The notes beneath the pieces are model-generated. The model was not told the origin of the DNA, searched no databases, and was given only the letters and a program-made list of their open reading frames with translations. This document shows positions 41,959-49,083 of a DNA stretch of 64,000 bases, one piece after another. Within the stretch, counting starts at the first letter, position 1. Each line of letters starts with the position of its first letter. The position numbers and the translations under genes are program-made. Origin of the DNA: Phytohabitans sp037414955 (lineage in GTDB: Bacteria; Actinomycetota; Actinomycetes; Mycobacteriales; Micromonosporaceae); the NCBI GenBank assembly GCA_037414955.1, contig JBBEWH010000082.1, positions 62,001-126,000 on the forward strand, read 5' to 3'.

Positions 41959-42633
41959 ATGACCACCAGCCCCACGCCGCCGCCGTCGACGCGTACGAGG
42001 GTCCTACTCGTGGACGACCACGACCTGATCCGCAAGGGCCTGCGGCACGCCTTCGAGCGCGACCGCCAGTTCGAGGTCGTCGGCGAGGCGGCCACCGCGA
42101 GCGAAGGGGTCCGCCAGGCTGGCGCGCTCCAGCCCGACGTCGTGATCATGGATCTGCGCCTGCCCGATGGCAGCGGCCTGGAAGCCACCCGCGCGCTGCG
42201 CAAGTCCAGCGCCACGATGGGCATCGTCGTCCTGACCATGTATGCCGGCGACGACCAGCTCTTCGGCGCGCTCGAGGCGGGCGCCAGCGCGTTCGTGCCC
42301 AAGACCGCCCCGGCCGACGAGGTCGTGGCCGCCGCCCGGCACGCCGCGTCGTCGCCGAGCGCGTTCACCGCCGCCGACCTCGCCGAGGCCATGAAGCGCC
42401 GGCTGGCACCGTCCGGCCCGCAGCTTTCCCCGCGCGAGGGCCAGGTGCTGCGGCTGCTCGCCGACGGCATGAGCGTGGCCGGCATCGCCAAGCAGCTGTT
42501 CGTCAGCGAGTCGACGGCCAAGACGCACATCTCGAAGCTCTACGAGAAGCTCGGCGCCGCCAACCGCGCCCAGGCCCTGATGACCGCGCTGCGCCTCGGC
42601 CTCCTGGAAGCCCCCGACGCCCCCAAGTTCTGA
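41959..42633 (+). CDS. NarL/FixJ-type LuxR response regulator
   Basis: A 224-residue response regulator partnering the upstream kinase. The receiver has LLVDDHDLIRKGLRHAF, the phospho-acceptor Asp in VVIMDLRLPDGSGLEA, the Thr-type switch in GIVVLTMYAGDDQ and the Lys in AFVPKTAPADEV. The C-terminal HTH is LSPREGQVLRLLADGMSVAG then IAKQLFVSESTAKTHISKLY. It is followed by a terminator-like hairpin at 42682. Target genes are unknown. Confidence 0.95.
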   Translation: MTTSPTPPPSTRTRVLLVDDHDLIRKGLRHAFERDRQFEVVGEAATASEGVRQAGALQPDVVIMDLRLPDGSGLEATRALRKSSATMGIVVLTMYAGDDQLFGALEAGASAFVPKTAPADEVVAAARHAASSPSAFTAADLAEAMKRRLAPSGPQLSPREGQVLRLLADGMSVAGIAKQLFVSESTAKTHISKLYEKLGAANRAQALMTALRLGLLEAPDAPKF

Positions 42634-42639
42634 CCCACG

Positions 42640-42772
42640 TTCCGGCCCGCTCCTTGCCCCAAGAGGCAGCCCGCTCCTTGTCCCAAGAGGGCAGCCCTCT
42701 TGGGCGTGAATTCTGAGGAGAGCTCCCCTATACCCGCCTGGGCGGTGAGAGGGCTGCCCTTTGGGGGCGAGG
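42640..42772. repeat. Family D repeat, copy 2
   Basis: Shares GGCCCGCTCCTTG, GGAGAGCTCCCC, GAGAGGGCTGCCCTTTGGGG with the element at 10.52-10.63 kb. It fills most of the gap before the methyltransferase gene. Confidence 0.6.
42682..42704. terminator. 10-bp perfect hairpin downstream of response regulator
   Basis: CCCAAGAGGG and CCCTCTTGGG pair exactly over a 3-nt loop (CAG), 49 bp after the response regulator stop. It is part of family D copy 2. Confidence 0.65.
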
Positions 42773-42922
42773 CGGTCCGGCTGGGCGAACCTCACAGTGG
42801 GCGATCACGGCGTACGCTGCCGTTACGGCCGGTCCTCCCCTGCGGTCTGGAAGTACGGGCACGCGGCGGGCAGAATGGCGCCGACCCCCCATAGGGCCCG
42901 TGCGAGTACAGAAGGGACGGGG

Positions 42923-43729
42923 ATGCGACGTCCGGACTGGGCACCTGAGAGTATCGACATCGAGCGGCCCAGCGGCGCTCGCATGTACGACTACTACCTC
43001 GGTGGGTCGCACAACTTCGCCGTCGACCGGGCAGCCGCCCAGGCCATGATCGCCGCGCTGCCCGAGATCCCACTGATGGCACAGGCCAACCGGGCGTTCC
43101 TGCGCCGGGCGGTCCGCTATCTCGTCGACGCCGGCATCCGGCAGTTCCTCGACCTCGGCTCGGGCATCCCCACGGTCGGCAACGTGCACGAGATCGCGCA
43201 GGGCATGGCGCCCGACGCGCGCGTGGTCTACGTCGACATCGACCCGGTGGCCGTCGCGCACAGCCGGCACCTTCTCGGCCGCAACGACCGGGCGGTGGCC
43301 ATCCAGGAGGACATCCGGCACCCGGAGCGCATCCTCGACTACCCCGACGTACGCAAGCTGATCGACTTCGATGAGCCGGTGGCGGTACTCGTCGTGTCCG
43401 TCCTGCACTACATCGCCGAGGGCGACCGGCCCGCGGACATCCTCGCCGCGCTGCGCCGGCATCTGGTGCCGGGCAGTTACCTGGTGCTGTCGCACGCGTG
43501 CGTCGAGGGCGGCACCGCCGAAGAGCTCGCCGAGGTGACCGCCATCTACGACCGCACCGACAGCCCGCTGAAGTACCGGCCCAGGTCCGAGGTGGCCGGC
43601 TACTTCGCGGGCTACGAGCTGGTCCCGCCGGGCCTGGTGTGGGTGCCGACGTGGCGCCCGGACGAGTCCGGCGGTGCCGAGCGCGTCGAGCGCACCGTCC
43701 ACTTCGGCGGCGTGGGGCGGCTGCTGTGA
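42923..43729 (+). CDS. DUF574 S-adenosyl methyltransferase family protein
   Basis: A 268-residue DUF574 protein, a SAM-dependent methyltransferase fold expanded in actinomycetes. Family landmarks: SGARMYDYYLGGSHNFAVDR at the N-terminus, FLRRAVRYLVDAGIRQFLDL, GSGIPTVGNVHEIAQ (SAM loop), VVYVDIDPVAVAHSRHLLG and RRHLVPGSYLVLSHA. GAAGGGACGGGG precedes ATG 42923; the frame extends upstream but is Arg-rich. The substrate is unknown for the family. The stop overlaps the GGDEF-EAL gene start (GTGA), so the two are co-translated. Confidence 0.93.
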   Translation: MRRPDWAPESIDIERPSGARMYDYYLGGSHNFAVDRAAAQAMIAALPEIPLMAQANRAFLRRAVRYLVDAGIRQFLDLGSGIPTVGNVHEIAQGMAPDARVVYVDIDPVAVAHSRHLLGRNDRAVAIQEDIRHPERILDYPDVRKLIDFDEPVAVLVVSVLHYIAEGDRPADILAALRRHLVPGSYLVLSHACVEGGTAEELAEVTAIYDRTDSPLKYRPRSEVAGYFAGYELVPPGLVWVPTWRPDESGGAERVERTVHFGGVGRLL

Positions 43730-45495
43730 GCGCACGGCCCACCAGCCACCCGGGGCCGGCGGTCGCCGGGCCGGGATATGCCGCGTTCGCCCGCGCCTGG
43801 GCCAAGGCGGTCAGCGGCACCAGCTACATGCCGGTCACCCAGGCCGAGCTGGAGTCGTTCCTGGAGAGCCTCACCGTCCGGCTGGTCACGGCGCTCTACG
43901 CGGAACCGTTCAGCCTCCGCCTCGGATACCAGATCGGCGCCGACCTCGTCGCCGCGCACATCGCCTCGGCCGAGGGCCTCGGCCGCACCATCGAGGTCAT
44001 CGACCTGCGGCTGGTGCGTGACCTGGGCCTGTCCGCCGACGAGACCCGGGACCGGATGGCGCGGCTGCTCGGCGCGGTCGCGATCGGGTACGCGCGGGCG
44101 CTGCGCGACCGGACCCTCGACGAGCAGGAGTCGATCCGGCGGGCCGCCCTGGTCGCCCGCGAGCAGGCCGAGCACGCGTTGCGGGAGAGCGAGGCCCGGT
44201 TCCGGCACCAGGCCACCCACGACCCGCTCACCGACCTGCCCAACCGCACCCTCTTCACCGAGCGGCTCGACGCGGCGTTCCACCTCCCCCGCATCGCGGG
44301 CCGGCGGCTCGGCGTGTGCTTCGTCGACCTCGACGGCTTCAAGATGGTCAACGACACCCTCGGGCACCAGGCCGGCGACCACCTGCTGACCGCGGTGGCC
44401 GAGCGGCTCCGCCGCGGCGTCAGCGGCCACCTCCTCGCCCGCATGGGCGGCGACGAGTTCGTCATCCTGGTCGAGGACACCACCTGCACCGACGACGTGC
44501 TCAAGGTGGCCGACGCCGCGCTCGCGGCTCTCGCCGAGCCGTGCGTCATCGACGAGCACGAGGTGCGGGTGACCGCCAGCATCGGCATCGTCGAGCGCGC
44601 GGTCGAGGGCACCAGCCCGGGCGAGATCATGCGGGACGCCGACATCACCCTGCACTGGGCGAAGAAGGCCGGCAAGGGCCGGTGGGCACTGTTCGACCCG
44701 GAGCGCAACGAGCACGAGCTGACCCGGTACGCGCTCGCGTCCGCCATCCCGGCCGCGCTCGACCGCGGCGAGTTCTGCCTGGAGTACCAGCCGCTCGTGT
44801 CGCTCGCCGACGGCACGCTGCTCGGCGTGGAGGCGCTCGTGCGGTGGCGCCACCCGCGGCTCGGCCTGCTGCGCCCCGACCACTTCATCGGGCTCGCCGA
44901 AGAGACCGGCCTGATCGTGCGGCTGGGCAGCTGGGTGCTGGCCGAAGCCTGCCGGCAGGCGCGCCGGTGGATCGAGCGCAGCCCGCAGGCGCCCTTCGTC
45001 AGCGTCAACCTGGCGGTTCCCCAGGTGCGCGACCCGGGCCTGGTCAACGAGGTCACCACGCTGCTCGGCGACCTGGGGCTGCCGCCGCACCGGCTCCAGC
45101 TCGAGATCACCGAGAGCGCGATGATGAGTAGCGTCGACGAGTCGGTGGGCGCGCTGCGGGCGCTCGCCGACCTCGGGGTGCGGGTCGCGATCGACGACTT
45201 CGGCACCGGATACTCGAACCTGTCGTACCTGAGCAAGCTGCCGGTGTGCGAACTGAAGGTGGCCGGCTCGTTCGTCGAAGGGCTGCGCGCGCCCGCGGCC
45301 GACCCGGCGAGCCTCACCGACGAGCGCATCCTGGCAACGCTGGTGGCGCTGGCACACACCTTGGACCTGACCGTCACCGCGGAGGGCGTCGAAACCGCCG
45401 TCCAGGCCGAGCGACTGCGCGCGATCGGCTGCGACGCCGCCCAGGGCTACCACTTCGGCCGCCCCATGCCCCCCGAAGCTCTCCCCCTCCCCTAA
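43726..45495 (+). CDS. GGDEF-EAL cyclic-di-GMP signalling protein
   Basis: A 589-residue cytoplasmic protein. The N-terminal region (1-150) is helical with no recognised sensor and ends in a coiled-coil-like EQAEHALRESEARFRHQATH. The GGDEF domain (about 165-325) keeps LARMGGDEFVILVED, so cyclase activity is plausible. The EAL domain (about 340-585) has GVEALVRWRHP, SVNLAVP, LQLEITESAMM, AIDDFGTGYSNLSYLS, AEGVE and AQGYHFGRP. In the usual KIDRSFV block the sequence is LKVAGSFV, with Lys kept but the following Asp lost. GTG 43726 overlaps the methyltransferase stop. It may make or degrade c-di-GMP; the balance is not predictable. Confidence 0.95.
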   Translation: MSARPTSHPGPAVAGPGYAAFARAWAKAVSGTSYMPVTQAELESFLESLTVRLVTALYAEPFSLRLGYQIGADLVAAHIASAEGLGRTIEVIDLRLVRDLGLSADETRDRMARLLGAVAIGYARALRDRTLDEQESIRRAALVAREQAEHALRESEARFRHQATHDPLTDLPNRTLFTERLDAAFHLPRIAGRRLGVCFVDLDGFKMVNDTLGHQAGDHLLTAVAERLRRGVSGHLLARMGGDEFVILVEDTTCTDDVLKVADAALAALAEPCVIDEHEVRVTASIGIVERAVEGTSPGEIMRDADITLHWAKKAGKGRWALFDPERNEHELTRYALASAIPAALDRGEFCLEYQPLVSLADGTLLGVEALVRWRHPRLGLLRPDHFIGLAEETGLIVRLGSWVLAEACRQARRWIERSPQAPFVSVNLAVPQVRDPGLVNEVTTLLGDLGLPPHRLQLEITESAMMSSVDESVGALRALADLGVRVAIDDFGTGYSNLSYLSKLPVCELKVAGSFVEGLRAPAADPASLTDERILATLVALAHTLDLTVTAEGVETAVQAERLRAIGCDAAQGYHFGRPMPPEALPLP

Positions 45496-45537
45496 CCTCT
45501 CCCCTCCCCTCCCCCGCGCCCCCGCGCCCCTTCCTCG

Positions 45538-45862
45538 CCGATCAAGGGCTTGGGCACGTATTTTGATCTCTTATCCGCGTGCCTGAGCCCTTGATCGGCG
45601 CACATGTCCTTGATCGACGGTGGCCGCATGGCCGCCGTCCACGTGCCGGAGACCTCGCCCACGATCAAAGGCTGCCGGTAACGGGCCAGGCCGTGTTGAT
45701 CGAGGTCTTACCGTGGTCACTCCCCGCCGATCGAGGCCTTGTCGTGGTGAGTTGATCTCTAAACCGCGACGGTAAGACCTCGATCGGCGAGGACTCGCCA
45801 CGGTAAGACCTCGATCGGCGAGGACTCGCCGCGGTAAGACCTCGATCGGTGCGGCGGCGATT
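45538..45862. repeat. Family B repeat cluster, copy 4 (multiple units)
   Basis: An inverted pair GATCAAGGGCTTGGGCACG (45540-45558) and CGTGCCTGAGCCCTTGATC (45578-45596) comes first. From about 45690 come plus-oriented units (TTGATCGAGGTCTTACCGTG, CGATCGAGGCCTTGTCGTGG). Then three minus-oriented units of CGGTAAGACCTCGATCGG follow, two of them in exact 31-bp tandem. The linker GAGTTGATCTC is shared with the 28.2-kb copy. No gene lies in the gap 45496-45938. Confidence 0.85.
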
Positions 45863-45938
45863 CCCTGGCATTGTCCGCACATAGGCCGTGGTGATCTTGC
45901 TTTGCGATTTTGTCGTACCCCTCACCTAGCGTCAGGGC

Positions 45939-46166
45939 ATGCTTATCGATTGCGACAGCTGCGCGGGTCGAGGCAAGGCGTGCGGTGACTGCCTGGTCAC
46001 CGCCCTGATCGACACGCCGCAGCGCTACGGGCAGCTCGACGACGAGGAGCGGCAGGCGGTCGAGGTGTTCGCCCGGGCCGGGTTCGACGTCGAGGTGATT
46101 TCGGAGCCGGAGCGGCCGCCGCTGCGGCTCATGCCGGGTGGACGCCGCCGGAGGCGCGTGGCATAA
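45939..46166 (+). CDS. Small Cys-rich actinobacterial protein, 75 aa
   Basis: A short conserved protein: MLIDCDSCAGRGKACGDCLV is a CxxC-x6-CxxC arrangement that could bind zinc. TALIDTPQRYGQLDDEERQA and a helix (VEVFARAGFDVEV) follow, ending in a basic tail. I recognise the general form from many actinomycetes, where it is annotated hypothetical. It stands alone between a repeat cluster and a tandem repeat. Confidence 0.8.
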   Translation: MLIDCDSCAGRGKACGDCLVTALIDTPQRYGQLDDEERQAVEVFARAGFDVEVISEPERPPLRLMPGGRRRRRVA

Positions 46167-46187
46167 CCGAGCGCACGCGCGGGCCGG

Positions 46188-46341
46188 CCAGCCAGCACGG
46201 GCCGCACGCCAGCACGGGCCGCACGGGCCGCACGGGCCGCACGCCAGCACGGGCGCACGGGCCGCACGGCAGCACGGGCCGCACGGCAGCACGGGCCGCA
46301 CGGCAGCACGGGCCGCACGGCAGCACGGGCCGCACGGCAGC
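46188..46341. repeat. 17-bp intergenic tandem repeat
   Basis: GCCGCACGGCAGCACGG repeats 4.8 times from 46261 to 46341 without mismatch. Upstream, from about 46188, it is preceded by shorter GGGCCGCAC/AGCACGGGC variants. It falls in the gap 46167-46456, which has no gene. The 17-bp period is not a multiple of three, which argues against coding. Confidence 0.85.
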
Positions 46342-46456
46342 GAGGAGGCGAGCGGCGTAACCGGGCGCTCGCGCGAGGGCCGGCCAGCAAGAAGTCGGGC
46401 CAGCGCGGCCGAGCGCCAGCGAGGAGACGGTGGCATGACCACTACGATCTGCTGTC

Positions 46457-47713
46457 ATGACCCCTAGGCAGTGGGCGTTCCTGGCACTGGCCGGCCTCGT
46501 CGCGGCGCTGCTGGTGACCGCGGCGCTGCTCGTGCCCTGGCAGCGGCCGCCGGCACCGCGCTCCGACCAGGTCGCCGCGCTGCGCGACCTGCCGGCGGAG
46601 CAGGTGAGCCGCGGACGGGCCTTCCACGGGGCACTGCGCCCAGGCACCTACGGCGCGCTGGCGCTCGGCTTGGCTTTGGCGCTGTTGCTGGGGCTCACCC
46701 CGGTGGGCAGCCGCCTGGTCGAGTGGGTGGGCCGGCCGTTCGGTGACCATTGGGTGGCCCGCGCGATCCTGGGCGGGCTGGCGGTCGTGCTGGTCGTCGA
46801 GCTGGTGACGCTGCCGTTCGCGGCCTGGCGACACACGGTGACGGTGCGCTATGGGCTGTCCACCCAGTCGTGGAGCGGGTGGGCGGTCGACGTCCTGAAG
46901 TCGTACGCGGTGAGCGCGGTCATCGGCGCGGTGGCGCTGCTCGGTTTCTACACGATCACCCGGCTGGCGCCGCGCTGGTGGTGGGCGTTCGGCGCGGCGG
47001 GCGCCGCGGCGCTGGTCGTGCTGCTGTCGTTCGTGCTGCCGGTGCTGGTCGAGCCGGTCTTCAACAAGTTCACCCCGATGCCGCAAAGCCCGCTGCGCAC
47101 CGAGCTGATCAGCCTGGCCGAGCGTGACGGTGTGCCGGTGCGCGACGTGCTGGTGGCCGACGCGTCCCGGCGCACGCGGGCCGTCAACGCATACGTGTCT
47201 GGTCTCGGCCCGACCCGCCGGATCGTCGTCTACGACACGCTGCTGCGCGAGGCGCCGCCCGCCGAGGTGGCCAGCGTGGTGGCGCACGAGTTGGGCCACG
47301 CCAAGCATCAGGATGTGTTCACCGGCACGCTGGTGGGCGGGCTCGGCGCGGCGGCGGCCGTGGTCGCGCTGTACCTGTTGGGCGGTTGGGGTGCCCTGCT
47401 GCGCGCCGCCGGCGTCGACTCGATGGGCGAGCCGCGGGCGCTCGCGCTGATGGTCGCCGTGGTGTCGGTCGCCAGCCTGGTGGCCGCGCCGGCGCAGAGC
47501 CTGGTGTCGCGGCGGGTCGAGGCCCGCGCCGACCAGCACGCGCTGGAGCTGACCGAGGACCCGGCGACGTTCGAGTCGATGCAGCGCCGGCTGTCCACGG
47601 TGAACCTGGGCGATCCGGATCCGCCGCGCTGGGAATACCTCTACTCCGCCTCGCATCCGTCCACTGTCGAGCGCATGGCAGCCGCCCGCGCCTACGCCCG
47701 AGGAGACCGGTAA
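46457..47713 (+). CDS. M48-family metallopeptidase (Ste24/CAAX protease-like)
   Basis: A 418-residue membrane zinc protease. Several transmembrane segments occur: AFLALAGLVAALLVTAALLV, LALGLALALLLGL, WVARAILGGLAVVLVVELVT and AAGAAALVVLLSFVLPVLVE. The catalytic motif is VVAHELGHAKHQDVFTG (HExxH), with the third zinc ligand probably in VEARADQHALELT. NKFTPMPQSPLR and AYVSGLGPTRRIVVYDTLL are Ste24-like. It lacks a CAAX substrate partner in bacteria; the likely role is membrane protein quality control. It ends 24 bp before palindrome A13. Confidence 0.93.
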   Translation: MTPRQWAFLALAGLVAALLVTAALLVPWQRPPAPRSDQVAALRDLPAEQVSRGRAFHGALRPGTYGALALGLALALLLGLTPVGSRLVEWVGRPFGDHWVARAILGGLAVVLVVELVTLPFAAWRHTVTVRYGLSTQSWSGWAVDVLKSYAVSAVIGAVALLGFYTITRLAPRWWWAFGAAGAAALVVLLSFVLPVLVEPVFNKFTPMPQSPLRTELISLAERDGVPVRDVLVADASRRTRAVNAYVSGLGPTRRIVVYDTLLREAPPAEVASVVAHELGHAKHQDVFTGTLVGGLGAAAAVVALYLLGGWGALLRAAGVDSMGEPRALALMVAVVSVASLVAAPAQSLVSRRVEARADQHALELTEDPATFESMQRRLSTVNLGDPDPPRWEYLYSASHPSTVERMAAARAYARGDR

Positions 47714-47736
47714 CCAGTGACCACACACACCCCATA

Positions 47737-47792
47737 CATGATCAAGGCGTCCCTCAAGTCGCTAGAACGACTACAGGGACGCCTTGATCATG
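47737..47792. repeat. Family A palindrome, copy A13 (compact)
   Basis: Arms CATGATCAAGGCGTCCCT and AGGGACGCCTTGATCATG are complementary; the centre (CAAGTCGCTAGAACGACTAC) has mismatches like copy A5. It ends 13 bp before the pimB start, and its right edge continues into GGAGG, the likely pimB ribosome binding site. Confidence 0.94.
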
Positions 47793-47805
47793 GAGGAGAC
47801 CGCGC

Positions 47806-48915
47806 ATGACGCGGACGCTGCTGGTCACCAATGACTTCCCGCCGCGGCCCGGTGGCATCCAGTCCTTCGTGCACCATCTCGCGATCCGGCAGCCGCCCGG
47901 CTCGCTGGTCGTCTACGCGTCGCGCTGGCGGGGCGCCGAGAAGTTCGACGCCGATCAGCCGTTCGAGGTCGTCCGCGAAAACACCACCGTGCTGCTGCCC
48001 ACGCCCCGGGCGGCCAAGCGGGCGGCGGAGCTCGCCACGGCGTACCAGTGCGATCGGGTGTGGTTCGGCGCCGCCGCGCCCCTCGGCCTGCTCGCCGCGG
48101 GCCTGCGCCGGCGGGCCGGCGTGGCGCGGGCGGTGGCGCTCACCCATGGCCACGAGATCGGGTGGGCGGCACTGCCGGGCGCCCGCGGCGCGCTGCGCCG
48201 CATCGCCCGGGGGGTCGACGTGACCACCTACCTGACGGAGTACCAGCGGGTGCGCCTCGACCGGGCGCTGCACGGGCTGACCGAGCTGCGGCGGCTGGCG
48301 CCCGGCGTCGACGTGGACGCGTACCGGCCGGATGTGGACGGCACGGAGATCCGCCGCCGGCACGGCCTGTCCGACCGCCCGGTTGTGGTGTGCGTGTCCC
48401 GGCTGGTGCCGCGCAAGGGGCAGGACGCGCTGATCCGGGCACTGCCCGCGATCCGGCGGCGGGTGCCGGACGCGGCGCTGCTGCTCGTCGGCGGCGGGCC
48501 GGAACGGAAACGTTTGGCGAAAATGGCAAGCGAGGGCGTCGTGATCACCGGCTCGGTGCCGGCGGCGGAGCTGCCCGCGCACTACGCGGCCGGTGACGTG
48601 TTCGCGATGCCGTGCCGCACCCGCAACGGCGGGCTCGACGTGGAGGGGCTGGGCATCGTCTACCTGGAGGCGTCCGCCAGCGGACTGCCCGTCGTGGCCG
48701 GTGACTCCGGCGGCGCGCCGGACGCCGTGCGCGAGGGCGAGACGGGATACGTGGTGAGCGGGCGCGACGTCGCCCAGATCGCCGACCGGGTGGCCACCCT
48801 GCTGGCCGACCGTGACCTGGCCACGCGCATGGGTGCCGCCGGACGGGCCTGGGTCGAGCGCGACTGGCGCTGGGACACCCAAGCCGCCCGCCTCACCGAC
48901 CTCCTCACCCCATGA
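47806..48915 (+). CDS. pimB: GDP-mannose-dependent phosphatidylinositol mannosyltransferase (PimB'-like, GT4)
   Basis: A 369-residue GT4 glycosyltransferase. The acceptor N-lobe opens LLVTNDFPPRPGGIQSFVHH, closely like PimB', which adds the second mannose to phosphatidylinositol mannosides. Donor-lobe landmarks: VVCVSRLVPRKGQDALIRAL, LLLVGGGPERKRLAKMA and the E-x7-E block in VEGLGIVYLEASASGLPVVA. GGAGGAG provides the ribosome site directly after palindrome A13. A cytoplasmic peripheral membrane enzyme. Assignment rests on sequence resemblance and the local mycobacterial-like order; another sugar nucleotide is possible. Confidence 0.87.
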   Translation: MTRTLLVTNDFPPRPGGIQSFVHHLAIRQPPGSLVVYASRWRGAEKFDADQPFEVVRENTTVLLPTPRAAKRAAELATAYQCDRVWFGAAAPLGLLAAGLRRRAGVARAVALTHGHEIGWAALPGARGALRRIARGVDVTTYLTEYQRVRLDRALHGLTELRRLAPGVDVDAYRPDVDGTEIRRRHGLSDRPVVVCVSRLVPRKGQDALIRALPAIRRRVPDAALLLVGGGPERKRLAKMASEGVVITGSVPAAELPAHYAAGDVFAMPCRTRNGGLDVEGLGIVYLEASASGLPVVAGDSGGAPDAVREGETGYVVSGRDVAQIADRVATLLADRDLATRMGAAGRAWVERDWRWDTQAARLTDLLTP

Positions 48916-48938
48916 CCGAGACCCCATAACCAAGACCT

Positions 48939-49083
48939 CATGATCAAGGCGTCCTTCAAGTCGTTGTAAACACGTTTAAGGCGCCGGGTTTGTGTATATT
49001 AGCGCGGGTGGGGGCTACCAAATCCAAGATCACCACGCCTCCATACCCTCCTTTATAACGAATTGACGCACGCCTTGATCATG
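48939..49083. repeat. Family A element, copy A14 (loop-expanded, 145 bp)
   Basis: Left end CATGATCAAGGCGTCCTTCA, right end TTGACGCACGCCTTGATCATG. The insert contains GGCGCCGGGTTTGTG, alignable with the copies at 25.5 and 51.0 kb, and an AT-rich patch (GTATATTA). It lies between convergent pimB and the ABC transporter; the transporter's TGA is inside the right end. Confidence 0.88.

Noticed and set aside
45690..45862. Possible CRISPR array
   Set aside because: The family B units are inverted relative to one another, only two are in exact tandem, there are no uniform unique spacers and no cas genes are in the window.
48939..49083. Insertion sequence or intact transposon
   Set aside because: No transposase gene is present anywhere in the window and the element is only 145 bp; MITE-like or REPIN-like status remains possible but is reported as a finding, not as a mobile element.
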